The position numbers and the translations under genes were made by a program. 64,000 nucleotides of DNA, from contig CAWBOY010000002.1 in the NCBI GenBank assembly GCA_963790585.1, positions 1,178,001 to 1,242,000 on the forward strand, given 5' to 3'. Source of the stretch: CAWBOY01 sp963790585. GTDB taxonomy: Bacteria > Planctomycetota > Planctomycetia > Gemmatales > Gemmataceae. Positions within the stretch are counted from its first letter, which is position 1, and every line of letters starts with the position of its first letter. Below, piece after piece: positions 27,486-39,198 of this stretch. The notes under the pieces were generated by a model. That model saw only the letters and a program-made list of their open reading frames with translations. It searched no databases and was not told the DNA's origin.

Positions 27486-29880
27486 TCAATAATCTTCCGG
27501 CATATCCTGCACCTTGAGCCCCATAAAGCGCCGCAATCCCATCCAGGCACCGCGTAGCTTCCAAAACTTGCTCGACTCCATCCAGCGAACCTGGTAACGC
27601 AATTTCGCCAGTTCTTCCGTAACGATGCCACGACTTACGACTTGGCCCGGCGCCTCGGCCACAGGGAACGATTCGGCCACAAGATTCGTGCCAATCGGTT
27701 CGGCGAAGTCGATCTGTTGCTTGGCGCGTTGCATCTTGGACCTGTGGCGGTCAAGAAAACGCCCAATGCGGCTCTGCAACTCGGGAGTAGGAGGTTGTGG
27801 CCGACCCAAATCCTGCCTCAGGCGTTTTAGTGTACCACTCGAGGCCCGAGGCCGGCGCCCGTTGTTCCAATCCTCAAGCACTTCAAACGCCTCCAGGAAC
27901 AGAATCGATTGTTCCGAGAGGCGCACAAGGACCTTGCTCGCCTCCAGGTCGTCTTCCGGGAGCCCGCGCAACAAAAGTTCACGCGCGTAGTGGAATTGGT
28001 AGTAAGGAAATTCGGGATCCAACGCGACGGCCTGGCCGAAGCAGTCCAGGCCGCCGTTATAAAACCCCTGGTTCGGCGTGAAGAAGCCTCGATAATAATT
28101 AAGCGAAGCGTAGATCAAATTCTTCAGAGCCGCCTCACACTCGGCACCGTGCATTAGCTGACGCGTTACGAGATCGAAATAGGTTCTGTAGTTGAAAAGT
28201 TGCGGAAAGAAGTCCCAGGGAAAGACATCCTCGTTGACATCCATCGACCATTCGTCAGGCTTGATTTGCAGCGTCTCTTCCAGCAGACGGAGCGCCTCGG
28301 CTCGCTCGGCCGGGCCGCCGAAATGGAGAAATACTCGAATGGCATTGAAACGCAAGACGAGCGATTTCGGCGCGGCGGTGAGGCCACGGTGGAACAGCGC
28401 CTGGGCCGAGCTGAACCACTCCATCGATTTCGGTGCGGAGCCGGCGCCTGTGAAAATTGTAGAGCACCAATTCGCGGGTCGCGTCTATGTAGGGATGGCT
28501 CGTGGTCGCGCCGTCCTCGATCGCCTTCAAGAATCGATTGTAGTTTGCCAAGCCGATTTGCCGCAATAGATTGCTCGAATCGAACTCGTAATCCGGAAGC
28601 CAACCCGCCTGGAGGACGACGCGCTTTTGGTGGAGGCCGTCGGCGTATCGAGCTTCGGGCCGTTGCCGCGGCCGGGCCGCCAGAAACGTCAAAAAGCGCA
28701 GATACTGGGAAGCTATCCGAGACAGCGCAAACTCCTGCCGGACCTGAGCCGCCCCGCGCGCGGCTTTGGCCTGATAGTCGCTCCAATTTTCCAGGATGCG
28801 CTGAATCGTGCAAGTCAGATCGCCAACCTCCAGATCGTAGGTCAGCACGCCATCCTGCTCGCCAAAAAACAGGCTCATAACGCTGTCGCGCTGTACGATC
28901 AGACTACAACCCATTGCAAGAGCCTCGAGCCCGCGCGTCGGCGCAGCCGTGGGATGGCGGACGTAGGTGACACAGGCTTTTGTGCAGGCCAAATTGCTGT
29001 AATAATCGTCGGAGGACCGAAAGCCATTGACGATCTTCAGCTTGGCGTCAGGTACGGCCAAGATCTGCTGCAGCAATATACCTTTATCTGGATGATAGGG
29101 ATGAGTGACCGTCCCCGAGAGGAACAGGTCCAGGTCTCGTTTGCCGCGGGCAATCTGTGGCAGCGTCGACGGCAAGCCAAATGTCTTCGGAAACGTCGAC
29201 ACCGGGGCACCAGCCAGGAGCCGAACATCTTCCCATTCACTCGGATCCGTGACAACCAATTCATCGAAGAGTTGCAACCAGGAATGGACCGTTTGAATAT
29301 GGAGGTCGTAGTCCGCCGTTTGGCCGAGAATCGGGCAGGCCAACTCACCGAGATTCGTCGGCAACGTGTGCCATTCGATCATCTGGCAGACATAAAAATC
29401 GGGTGGCTGGTCCGCATCGTAAAAGGAATGAACGTCGGCATAAGGAGAGTTGAGGCGGTCGTCCTTGTGAAAACTGACATTCACGACCTGAAATTTTTTG
29501 TCGTGCTTGATCCCCGCCAGAAGATCCGAACAGCCGGTGCGGCTCCAGGGAAGTTGACCAGCACGGATATCGTCGGCTTCCGGATCAACGCGGCCAGGTT
29601 GCGGGCATGCTCATGGTTCTGCGCCAAGCCGTCGAGCATCGCAAGGGCCGCCATAATCATCCCCGTCGATCCAGCGTGTGACCGCGGCGTAAAACGTCGG
29701 CTCCGGGCCGTCGAACCGGGCTAACCCTTCTAGAGCCTCGTGCGCCTTGCCGACCAGCCCAAGAGCCGCATACGTTTGCCAGGCCTCGCGGTCGCCCGCT
29801 TTGGCCGCGCCCACGAAATTGCCCATGCGAAAAAGATCGCGGGCCGACTCCGACTTGGCCTGGGGAACGGTAAGTGTCAA
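27486..29880 (-). pseudogene. Large glycosyltransferase/TPR-like protein, several frame breaks
   Basis: About 798 residues when repaired. The N-terminus is a helical repeat (AWQTYAALGLVGKAHEALEG). The middle has a GT-B-like glycosyltransferase core with FLSGTVTHPYHPDKG, PTRGLEALAMGCSLIV and the EALAMG-type nucleotide-sugar loop. After about 450 residues come TPR-like helical repeats (LFHRGLTAAPKSLVLRFNAI and onward). Frame changes lie near 29650, 29525 and 28440. The start is a TTG at 29880 after GGAG, overlapping the stop of the membrane-protein gene. It is in the same minus-strand run as the two-domain glycosyltransferase. Confidence 0.65.
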
Positions 29881-32072
29881 GAAAGATCTCCTATCTCTAT
29901 GTCGGTCTGGGCCGCGCTCGCAATCGCCGATCCTCCCTTCTCCCTCTGAGAGAGGGGCCGGGAGTGAGGAGCTGTTGATCGGCTCAACCTATCACGGATC
30001 ACCTTTGTCAAGATTCTGGACAGACGTGCGCACCCCTCGCGGACGTCTTCGACTGTCGGCCCGGTGATCCGCGAACCATAGTCGCCGCGATGATACCGCT
30101 CGAAGTCAAATGGCCCCGCCCACTGGGGAATGGCATGAAACTCGTCGCCGATCTTGAGAATGTTGAAGCCATACTCCTCGCCTTCGATACGAACGAAACA
30201 TCACCCTTAGGAAGGGATAGAGCTTCTTGCCCGTGACACGCGATACAAGTGATAGTTCGCGGACACGACATACCAAAACCAGCGGTCTCCGTGTCGGGAC
30301 CGACATAAAAATCGTTGACCAGATCGGGAGCGCCGAGGAAAGGCACATATTGGCGCGCGATATAGTGGCGAATGGATCGAGATAGGGATACGTGCCGCGG
30401 GTTTTGTGAATGATCCCAAGGTCCCGCTTGTCGACATCGAACTCATAGAGATAGCGATGCCTGATGGGCAACCTTGTTCGGAAGGTAGCGAAAATCGATG
30501 GAGAGGAGATAGACGGAGTTTGGCTTCTGCTCCTTGAGGAATTTTTCAAAGACGGCGGGGTCGCCGACAGAGCGTTTCGGATCCGGTACGCCCCAGGGAA
30601 TCGACCAGTAGTTTTGATAATGAAAATCGCTGTGATAGCGGATCTCTTCCGAGTGGACCACATTAGACACGACCTTATCCGTCGGCTGAAGCCGAACGTT
30701 ACGAAAATCGTCGGCTACCGCCTGGATCCCCTCATATATCGCATGATTGGACCGATAAGCCCCATACAGATTCAGCGATTGGTCCAAAGCCAGGAGTACG
30801 CCTAATGCTGACAACGCACAACGAAACCGCGGAGCGGTTGGAGTCAGAGCCCGCCAATCGCAGCCAAAGCCGTTCAAACCCGCCCGCCATCACGATCGCC
30901 GCCGGCGCCATGGCATACAGAAAATGGATATGCTCGGTGTAAACTCGCATCAGCGGCAAGAACAACAACAGGAACCAAAGCGACAGGAACGACAGCCCCC
31001 ATTGCCATGCTAACGCCGGAATGATCAGGCAACATACAAGGCCGGATTGCACGAACCCAAACCAGCACAATACGCCAGCTGACACGCTTAAAACGCCGGG
31101 GAGCCAAACGGCCACAAGTCTGACAACCGTCCTCGGCCCTTGACTGTCCGGCTGCCGCACAATCCCCGACAGCATGGCACACAACCATAACGTCGGCGGC
31201 AAGAGCGGAAAAAAACTACAAGCCGCGAACCACCGGACCAGGTCGCCCGACATCTCTTTCGATACGCTGCCGCCGAAAGCGAACATCGACTGCAACGGGA
31301 GATCGGGGCAACACGTAACCTTAAGCAGCGCGGTCGGAAAAACCGCGTGACCAAACGCGAGGGCCGCGAGCGCAATCATGCCATACGATCGTTGGCTGCG
31401 CTGCGATTCGAGATAGAGGAGCAACAGTGGTACGACAAAGAGGATCTCACGAATCCACGGGCTCAGCAGGACCAGCGCTATCAATGTGATGAGCGATCCG
31501 ATTCGCCCACGTTCCACCCAGCCCCAATAAGAGAGAAGCGACGCGCACATGAGAAGGGGAACGATCACCTGCGGAAACGACATATAGATCCAGCAAGTGG
31601 CCGCCATCGGTGGCGACCCAAGCATCAGTATTAACGCAAACCAGGCGCTGGCCTCGCGCTCGACGAAGCGACAAGCCACCTGCAAATAGAGGACGGCGAA
31701 CGTCCCAAACAACAAGCCGACAAGCAGAAGGTGAGGCAATCCCGGATGATGAGAATCGTAAAGATAGCCGATCGACACCCAGCAATAAATTTTGGCCAAC
31801 GGGCGATAGCCACCCGTCGGCTTGGTGAAGGCTTCCCAGATCAAGGTGCCCGCAACCGTCAGCGGATTGACGTGCAGATTGTCCATTCGCGCCTTGAGTC
31901 GTTGATCGACGGTCAAATCGTCTTCGGTGACGCGCTCCATGGCCGAAGAACAGCTATCATCCCACACAACAAACGGCGACCAACGATAGAACGCGAAGCC
32001 GACCGTGACCAGCAAAAACAAGCAGGCCAAGCGGGTTCGCGCGATCGTCGGATAGCCAGGCTGAGGGCTCAT
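29877..32072 (-). pseudogene. Large polytopic membrane protein, several frame breaks
   Basis: About 731 residues when repaired. Residues 1-430 contain roughly ten membrane helices (for example CLFLLVTVGFAFY, LITLIALVLLSPWI, ILFVVPLLLLYL), in the style of GT-C/PMT-type glycosyltransferases or O-antigen assembly proteins, although no signature residue identifies it. The soluble C-terminal part is beta-rich, with FEKFLKEQKPNSVYLLSIDF and EEYGFNILKIGDEF. Frame changes lie near 30850, 30470, 30340 and 30190. ATG 32072 follows AGGAGG. Its stop overlaps the next gene's TTG start. It could provide lipid-linked sugar transfer for the glycosyltransferases that follow. Confidence 0.6.
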
Positions 32073-32332
32073 CAAGCCTCCTGAACACGCCGTCTAAATG
32101 CACGCTGCGAAACGAGTCGGCGAGCAGGTAATTTTCAAGGAAATTCCAACAAGGGGGCGATCTTATCCCCCAGGCAAAATTTGCACAAGAGCGGTCATAC
32201 CACGTGTTTCGGTCCCGCTTGACATGGCTCCTGAAATGGGTATCGTCGCAGCGTCTCGGTAGTACACACATCAAGATGCGCCTATCCGAAATCCGTTTCG
32301 TGCGATCCTGCGACCCATCCAGAAGGTTGGTC

Positions 32333-33165
32333 ATGACCCAAGTCTCCGCCGTTCTCGACGATGTTGACGCGCGTTCGTCCCATGCCGCCCAAAGCAGCCA
32401 GGCACCTGCACTTGCGCGAAAACAGGAATTCACCGGCTACACGACCCCCAAAGCCAAGCGCCTGACGGTCACGCTGCTAATTCCGACCTTGAACGAGATC
32501 GACGGCATGAAGGTCATCATGCCCCAGATCGACGCCGACTGGGTCAATCAGATAATCATCCTCGACGGCGGCTCGACCGATGGCACCGTGGAATGGGCCA
32601 AGGAAAATGGCTATCAAGTTTACAAACAAACACAGTCGGGCATTCGCCAGGCCTATATGGAAGTGTTGCCCCACATCGAAGGCGACGTCATCCTAACCTT
32701 CAGCCCCGACGGCAATAGTCTCGCCCATCTGATCCCCGCTCTCGTCGAGAAGATCAACCAGGGCTACGACATGGTCATCGCGTCGCGCTACCTCGGCCCG
32801 GCCCGCAGCGAAGATGACGACTGGATCACGGCCTTCGGCAATTGGCTCTTCACCCGAACCGTCAATCTCCTCAACGGCGGCCGCTATACCGATGCAATGG
32901 TCATCTTCCGCGCCTACCGCAAAAAGCTGATCTCGGAACTCGAACTCGATCAAGACCGCTGGTATACGACGCCGGAGAATTTGCTCCGCACCCGCATTAG
33001 CTGGGAACCCTTATTGTCCGCTCGCGCGCGCGCCGAAAACTCAAAATCGCCGAGATTCCCGGTGACGAACCGCCGCGCATCGGCGGCGAGCGAAAGCTGC
33101 GCGTGCTGAAATGGGGAGCGGCTTACTATTATCAATTTTTACGCGATTTTTGCATGTGGCGGTGA
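32333..33165 (+). pseudogene. Dolichyl-phosphate-sugar synthase-like glycosyltransferase, one frame break
   Basis: About 277 residues, GT2 family, GT-A fold: VTLLIPTLNEIDGMKVIMPQ, IILDGGSTDGTVEWAKENGY, DVILTFSPDGNS (position of the metal-binding acidic motif), and MVIASRYLGPARSEDDD, which is the pattern of DPM1-like and undecaprenyl-phosphate sugar transferases. The frame breaks inside a (GC)n run at about 33025-33035; repaired, it continues R-R-K-L-K-I-A-E-I-P-G-D and ends FCMWR. Length is 2 modulo 3, so one base is missing. It is divergent from the membrane-protein gene and could charge a lipid carrier for it. Confidence 0.8.
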
Positions 33166-33265
33166 CCGTCGCGCCAAAAATGCGCTACCCGTTGGCGCGA
33201 CGGTCTGGCGCTCTAACTCATTGTTACTAAATATGTTGTGGCGCTGGCCAGAGCGTCGCGCCAAC
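33165..33265. repeat. Cluster of related inverted repeats
   Basis: ACCGTCGCGCCAA (33165-33177) pairs with 33192-33204, and a third copy CGTCGCGCCAAC lies at 33254-33265. It immediately follows the glycosyltransferase stop and may act as terminator, but it has no U-run. Confidence 0.7.
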
Positions 33266-33359
33266 AATTCGCATGGGTACCCCCCTCCAAACTGTCACTT
33301 CGACAAGTTAAAATCTGCTCTACCAACAACCCACGCAAAGATGCTCCAATGAGATAAGC

Positions 33360-34156
33360 ATGATACCTTCCGAACGAGCGCCGCTGCCGGGTAGTCGCGA
33401 AGCGTGCGCCTTCGTTTTGCTCAGCCTATTTGCCGTCGTTGTTTTGACCCCCATCATTTACATGGGGCTATATCCATCCCTGGGTCCGCCGGTCGCTTAC
33501 ACACTCCCGGTTTTTCTCGCGCTCTGCGGTATTGTCGTGTTTCAGTTCGCCCGCGCCGGCGATGCTGCTCCGCCGTTGGTCCTAACAATCGTCGGTTTGG
33601 CATACATAATCGGCGGCGCGACGTTCGACATTGTCGTCACACTCGTTCATTCTCCCGACCTGGCCCTCGAAGGAAATCCCATTGCGGCAGCTTACTTGAT
33701 AGCGGCCATTCCGTGTTTTTTGTCCTCATCTTCGGCGCGGTGGCGCAGACACACTACGTTCTCGTTTTCTGTTTACTTTGGATTTCCCTCTTGCGACATC
33801 GCGCGATCATCGTCGCCTCCCTTCGTGGCCAAAAGTCACCCTTGTTATTTGTCAAAGCGGCAACTGGAGGAGCCGACCTCACCTGGCGCCAGTGGTTGCT
33901 GCCATTGCAGCCATCCGAATTACCGCGCGCTTATTACTTATTTTGGCTTCTAGCCGTGGTAATGTTGTCCGGTTCCCTTGATAGATGGTATCTCGGCTTG
34001 GAATGGCTTCAAATCGTGCATGGGATCCGCTGGATAGTAATGGGTTTCGCGATGGCCGTTGGCTTTGCGTGCTATCTGACGTGGCTTTGGTATGCTTCAC
34101 GTCGTGCTGAGCTCACCCAGACAGATCGACCGTTTATGGAAGCTGCAACAGATTAA
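33360..34156 (+). pseudogene. Polytopic membrane protein, one frame break
   Basis: About 265 residues when repaired, with six or more membrane helices (FVLLSLFAVVVLTPIIYMGL, LPVFLALCGIVVFQFA, LTIVGLAYIIGGATF, YLFWLLAVVMLSGSL, GFAMAVGFACYLTWLWY). The frame changes near 33715 in a run of Ts (TGTTTTTTGTCC); length is 2 modulo 3, so one base is missing. I do not recognise the family. No ribosome site is obvious before ATG 33360. It is convergent with nothing and sits alone between two repeat regions. Confidence 0.55.
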
Positions 34157-34204
34157 CGAGCCGTATACGCGAGCGCTGCCTGATCGCGGAAGGACTGAGG
34201 CAGT

Positions 34205-34372
34205 ATTACCCCGGCACGAAAGAACCACACACAGAGAACCACGAATAATACGAATAGCACGAATAAAAAGAAGCGACAGGGCGCTGATCCCGAGACGCTC
34301 CACCGTTCCCCTCTGCATCTTGCGTTCCCATTCGTGTTATTCGTGGTTGACCTTCTTTCGTGCCGGGGTAAT
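34205..34372. repeat. MITE-like inverted-repeat element, 168 bp
   Basis: ATTACCCCGGCACGAAAGAA at 34205-34224 pairs exactly with 34353-34372. Inside, ACGAATAATACGAATAGCAC and TTCGTGTTATTCGTGGTT are also partly complementary, making one long hairpin. No gene is present in the 358-base gap; the element fills half of it. A target duplication is not clear. Confidence 0.65.
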
Positions 34373-34514
34373 AGCATCAAAATTCGCGCCACAGCATAAT
34401 TTCAAAATAAATCAATTTTGCCGATTTCCATGTTTGCAATAGCGCATCCTGCCAGTGTATGATCCTGGCTCCTGTCTGTTGTCCAGGTATCCATAGCACC
34501 CATGGAGTCACTTC

Positions 34515-36119
34515 ATGTTCAGGAAATTGCTGCGCGGATGGTCCGCCTCGTTAGGTCGGAACAGTCGTTCTCGCAAACGCGTCCAAAAGCAGATCCCAAT
34601 TCGGCTGATGCTGGAGAGCCTCGAAGATCGTCTGACTCTGGATGGCTCGGTCGTAGCAGTGCCACCGACACATCCCTCCGGTCCCGACGTTTGGATATAT
34701 CCGGGCGAGTTAGGATTTGCGCCAAAATAAGTTACCGAAATTGGTTTCGCCCTGGCCAAGAACTACGGCATTTCAGCGGCGATGGCCGGCAACTTGTTTT
34801 GGCGCGAGTCCTTAGTTAATCCGGGCGGTTCTTCAGGTGATGTACCGATCGCAGTAGTCGACGGGCCAACTCAGGGCCCGACCTACGGCCCAGGAGTAGG
34901 CGACTGGGATACTCCAACAAACTGGTCGCTCGGCGTCGTGCCCGACTCGACCAACCAGGCGATTTTCGATTCAACCGCCTCTGGTCAAAACGCATCCGGT
35001 CAAGCTTGGGTAGGCTCCCCGCTCGGCTGTAATTGCGTATCCTTTCCCGATGTAGATCAACTCGAGATTCAGAATGGCTATTCAAACACGGTTACGTTCA
35101 ATAACGGGATTGCTCTGGAGAATGGCGGGAATCTTTCGCTGGGAACTATCGATCAACCCAACGCCGGTGCGGACATCTCGATCAAAGCTGGTACGTTTCA
35201 GATCTACAGTGGCACCGTCAATAGCACCACAGCACCAGCCACGGTCAATATCGCCGCCAACGCTTACCTTATTTTATCTTCGACGCTGTGCTCAGCTGGA
35301 ATTACGATCGGTGACACTATCAATAACGCCGGATCGATTTACGACGAATGTCTTACGAGCACCGAATTCACAAACGACGCAGGCATAACGAATCAGCGAT
35401 CGGGCCAAATTTTTCTGATCCAGGGAGATTTATTCTCAGGAGGAACGGGACAACTGAATAACTCCGGCGTCGTCCAAAAGACAACGGATTCCGTCGTAAG
35501 CATCTTTGATTCGCTGCCGATTAACAACATTTCCTCTAGTTCCTCTCTTTGGATACAAAGCGGCACCCTCTATGTCCTCGATACGTCCTCCCTCGCCAAC
35601 GCCTCCGTTTTTCAAGCTGCTGGCACGGTCAAACTCGGCGTTCAGGATCCGGTGAACGGCGATCAGGGAGCTACGCTGGTTCCATTTAGCGGATTTACCA
35701 TGACTAATGGCAGTCTCTCAACGTATGGCAGCGGCCAAAATATGATTTTTGGCAATGTTCTCGTGGATGGAGGCTACATCTCTATTCGAGCCTCGGAACC
35801 CATGGCCATCGGATCTTTGAGTATCTGGGGCGATTTTAAGATGGATGGTGGATCGTACTATTGCACTATAGATGCAACTGCAAGCATGTCCGATCAAATT
35901 ATCGTTCAAGGCTCGGCGGTTATCGGTGGAACTGCCATGGTCTTGCCAACTGTAATTAATGCGCCTGCGGCGCTCGCACCCACTTTTTATGTAAAAGAGC
36001 TAACGACATCCGGCGGTGTGGCCGGGCAGTTTGCTTCCGCCGGCCTGGATTGGGTGATGAGTAACACTGTTGACAAAAAAGACTTGGTACTTTGGTATAT
36101 TCCAGGAGGTGGCAAGTGA
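34515..36119 (+). pseudogene. Exported LExLExR-motif protein with an in-frame stop
   Basis: The first 71 codons encode MFRKLLRGWSASLGRNSRS and RLMLESLEDRLTLDG, the planctomycete-type N-terminal motif of large exported proteins. A TAA at 34728-34730 interrupts, but the same frame continues VTEIGFALAKNYGISAAMAG and runs to 36119. The main part has GDWDTPTNWSLGVVPDSTN, the W-NW-G-VP pattern of autotransporter-like beta-helix proteins, followed by many short GxL/NxG strands that fit a right-handed beta helix. Repaired length is about 534 residues. The stop could be a point mutation, an error or a real read-through. The gene ends in a 4-base overlap with the next one. Confidence 0.65.
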
Positions 36120-36829
36120 AGATTCATAGTGCGTATGCGTTTGTAATTTTGCTCCACGGATCATCGATTCTCCAGGCCGCTGGTTTTGAGGGAAGAGTTC
36201 TCACAATTTCCGAGACTTCTTTTTCCGTCAGAACCTATGTCGGGCCTGTGGTTTTCAAGTTTAGTGATTATCATATTAAAGGTGGAAAATCACCCGTCGG
36301 ACCTGTTTTTGACAATATCTATCCTATTCGGGCGGCCGACCTAAAAATAGGCATGTTGGTCGAATTAAATTGCAGAAAGGCGGGAGTTGAATGGATTTGT
36401 GAAGGAATTCGGCTGCAGAACGCTGAAATCAAATTTTTGTCGCTGGAAGATCTCAAGAAAGACTTTTCGCTCAAGCTAAAATTAACCGCGGAGGGCGGCC
36501 ATACGTTTGAGAAGACGTATCTTTTCAAGGCCGGAACGACAATCAAAGAGGTGCAGGAGGAAATCCTATTTTCGTTTGATGAAAAGGCATCCACGGAGGG
36601 GGCTTGGTACGGCACTTCGGGGGATAAGTATGGTAGAAAAAACATACTCGACATGGACGGATTTTATAAAGACAAAACCTTTCATCCGATTGAGAAAGTT
36701 GAAGTGAGTTGTCCGGATGTCGGCCCTGACCTGCAGCCCAAAGTTCGACAAATGCGGACCGGCTGGAATGACATTAAAAGTTCGCAAGATCTGTTGAAGC
36801 TAAAGGAGATTCCACTCCTGAAAAAATAG
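36116..36829 (+). CDS. Secreted hypothetical protein, paralogue A
   Basis: 237 residues, starting at a GTG at 36116 with AGGAGG six bases upstream and overlapping the previous stop. Signal peptide MKIHSAYAFVILLHGSSILQ. Two parts follow: a beta-rich N-domain (GFEGRVLTISETSFSVRTYV) and a C-domain with FEKTYLFKAGTTIKEVQEEI and a final FHPIEKVEVSCPDVGP. No known family. A second copy of the same protein, split by an IS, begins 118 bases downstream, so this is a local duplication. Probably periplasmic or surface-bound. Confidence 0.7.
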   Translation: MKIHSAYAFVILLHGSSILQAAGFEGRVLTISETSFSVRTYVGPVVFKFSDYHIKGGKSPVGPVFDNIYPIRAADLKIGMLVELNCRKAGVEWICEGIRLQNAEIKFLSLEDLKKDFSLKLKLTAEGGHTFEKTYLFKAGTTIKEVQEEILFSFDEKASTEGAWYGTSGDKYGRKNILDMDGFYKDKTFHPIEKVEVSCPDVGPDLQPKVRQMRTGWNDIKSSQDLLKLKEIPLLKK

Positions 36830-36843
36830 GACGACGGCGCTGG

Positions 36844-36865
36844 GGCACGGTCGCCAGACCGTGCC
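36844..36865. repeat. Hairpin repeat, copy 1
   Basis: GGCACGGTC and GACCGTGCC with a 4-base loop. The 75 bases that follow (CCACCCGG, CGGTCT, CCCATAGGGG, GGCGTCTG) are shared, in varied form, with the region 39870-39975, which flanks the other side of the split paralogue. Confidence 0.7.
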
Positions 36866-37305
36866 ACCCGGACTGACGACGGTCTCCCATAGGGGAGGCG
36901 TCTGCGAGGCCTTCGGCCAGCAAGAGTCACCCATAAGGAGAATCTAATGCGTCGAGCCTACATCGCGTTGTTCCTGTTGATGTATCTGACTGCCGCTGTA
37001 AGAGCGGACGTCTGGGGCACCGTCGTCAAAATCTCGGAGAAGGGTTTCATAGTCAAAACAGCTCGTGGCGATAAATCATTTGTATTCGCCGATCATCTCT
37101 TAACGGGATTGCCTAACTCGTTTTCAACAGTAACACTCGAAAAATAGCCGCTCAACTTGCGAAATCCTCGTGTTTTTCGCGTTTATTGATTCGCCCGCTC
37201 GAAAATGTAGTGCCAACAAAACTAGTTTATTGCCGCTGAAATAGCTTGATTTATGTCAGATTTGCAGTTAAATTGTGGTGTCGCTTTCCTGCTGGAGACG
37301 CACCC

Positions 37306-39198
37306 TTGTTTTTCCGCATCAAAAAATCCAAGGCCCACCAGTACCTCCAAATCGTCGAAAACTCTCGACAGGACGGCCGCGTCCAACAACGCGTCCTCCA
37401 TACTCTCGGCCGACTCGATGAACTCCAAAAGGACGGCAAACTCGACAGCCTCCTCGCCTCCGGCGCTCGCTTCGCCCAGCACTCCATGCTTCTGACCGCC
37501 TACAAAGAGGGACAAGCACCTGCTGTCAACACCAAACGCATCGGTCCGACCCTCGTCTTCGAACGCCTCTGGAAAGAGACTGGTTGTCAGGAGGTCGTGC
37601 GCCGACTGCTCGAACACCGCTGTTTCGAATTCGATGTGGAACGGGCCGTATTTCTTACGGTCCTGCATCGACTCTGTGGCACCGGTGGCTACGGTTTTCG
37701 CAGCGACAGGGCCTGTATGGCATGGAAGCAGGACTATCTCGTACCCGGACTCAATGGCAAAGATCACAACAAGGAACTCCAGCTCCACCACCTCTATCGA
37801 GCCATGGCTTGGCTCGGCGAAACACTTCCTGAAAGTCAGCAAACAGTCTCCAGTAAACTCGTGCCGCGCTGCATCAAAGACCTGATCGAAGAAAATCTGT
37901 ACGAACGCCGACGCGACCTATTCACCAATCTGGACATGGTGTTCTTTGACACCACCTCGCTGTACTTCGAAGGCGAAGGCGGAGACCTACTCGGACAACA
38001 CGGGTACAGCAAAGATCATCGTCCCGACTTGCACCAACTGGTGGTGGGCGCGGTGCTGGACAACGAAGGTCGGCCCATTTGCTGTGAGATTTGGCCAGGC
38101 AACACTTCCGACGTGAACACCCTCATCGCCATTGTGGATCGGCTGCGTATGCGCTTTCACATTCGACAGGCCTGTGTCGTCGCCGACCGCGGCATGATCA
38201 GTCGGGAAGTGGTCGGTGAATTGGAAGATACGAACCGCCCTTTCATCCTTGGGGCACGCATGCGTCGGCAGAAGGAGGTCAGTGACATCGTGCTGTCAGA
38301 CGCTGGGTCGTACCAGGAGGTGTTTGGCCCACGCGAGACCTCGGATGATCCAGCACCGCTTCGCGTCAAGGATGTGGAGGTGGAGAAGCGGCGCTATGTG
38401 GTGTGTGTGAACGAAGAGCAGGCCGATCATGACCGTCAGCAACGGGAACGTATCGTGGCATCGCTACGTGAGAAACTCAAACAGGGCGACAAGTCGTTTG
38501 TGGGCAACACAGGATATCGCCGTTATCTGAAGGCGGAGCCGGGCCGTCATTTCACGATCGACGAAGAGAAACTCAAGGCCGAGGCGAAATACGACGGTGT
38601 GTGGGTGTTACGTACAAATACGAAGTTATCGGCGGCGGCGGTGGCCTTGTCAGCAGCGTTTTAGAATGAGGCCAGTTTTGCGCTTAAGTTGCCCGTGAGC
38701 AACCGTTCGGGGGAGCATTCGTTTCGCCGCAAACTCCCTCAGCTTCAGGCGAAGGGAGTTTGCGGCGAAACGAATGCTGTACAGAAACACAGCGGGCCGG
38801 TTTGCGCAAAAGTGGTACTGTTTCAAAACGCGATCAACATGGCCTGTCAATACAAGAAGTTGTGGATGGTGGAACAATGGTTCCGCAATTGCAAAACATT
38901 ATTGGAAACGCGGCCGATTTTCCATCATTGCGACGAGACCATCCGAGGGCACGTCTTCTGCTCATTTTTGGCATTGGTGTTGAAGCAAGAATTGGAATCG
39001 CGCTTGGCCAAGCGTGGCAAGAAATTGGAATGGGCGAATATTCTACGCGATTTGGAGCGTGTGCAATATGTGGAGGTGGCTCGGGATGGCAAAAAGTTCC
39101 TCCTGCGTAGCGAACTGCAAGGGACGGCCGGCCACGTATTCCAGGCGGTCGGCGTAGCGGCGCCGCCGACGGTGCAGGAAGGCGGCATGCCGGAATAG
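37306..39198 (+). pseudogene. IS1634-family transposase, split by a 192-bp element
   Basis: Start is the TTG at 37306 (M)FFRIKKSKAHQYLQIVENSR with GGAG upstream, the usual N-terminus of the family. Core motifs: FFDTTSLYFEGE (first aspartate), CVVADRGMISREVV (second), and in the right part LWMVEQWFRNCKTLLETRP with the glutamate. Joining 37306-38647 to 38846-39198 gives 1,695 bases, an exact 564-residue frame through V-A-C-Q-Y-K-K-L-W. The nested insertion therefore inactivated this copy after it had landed. Confidence 0.85.
38648..38839. mobile_element. 192-bp MITE-like palindromic insertion
   Basis: Ends are TGT...ACA. The outer 36 bases of both sides are imperfect inverted repeats sharing GCGTTTT and TTTTGCGC. 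A 6-base target duplication TGGCCT lies at 38642-38647 and 38840-38845. The centre holds a perfect 26-base palindrome, AGCATTCGTTTCGCCGCAAA... (38714-38739 with 38753-38778). No coding capacity; it must have been moved by a transposase in trans. Confidence 0.8.
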
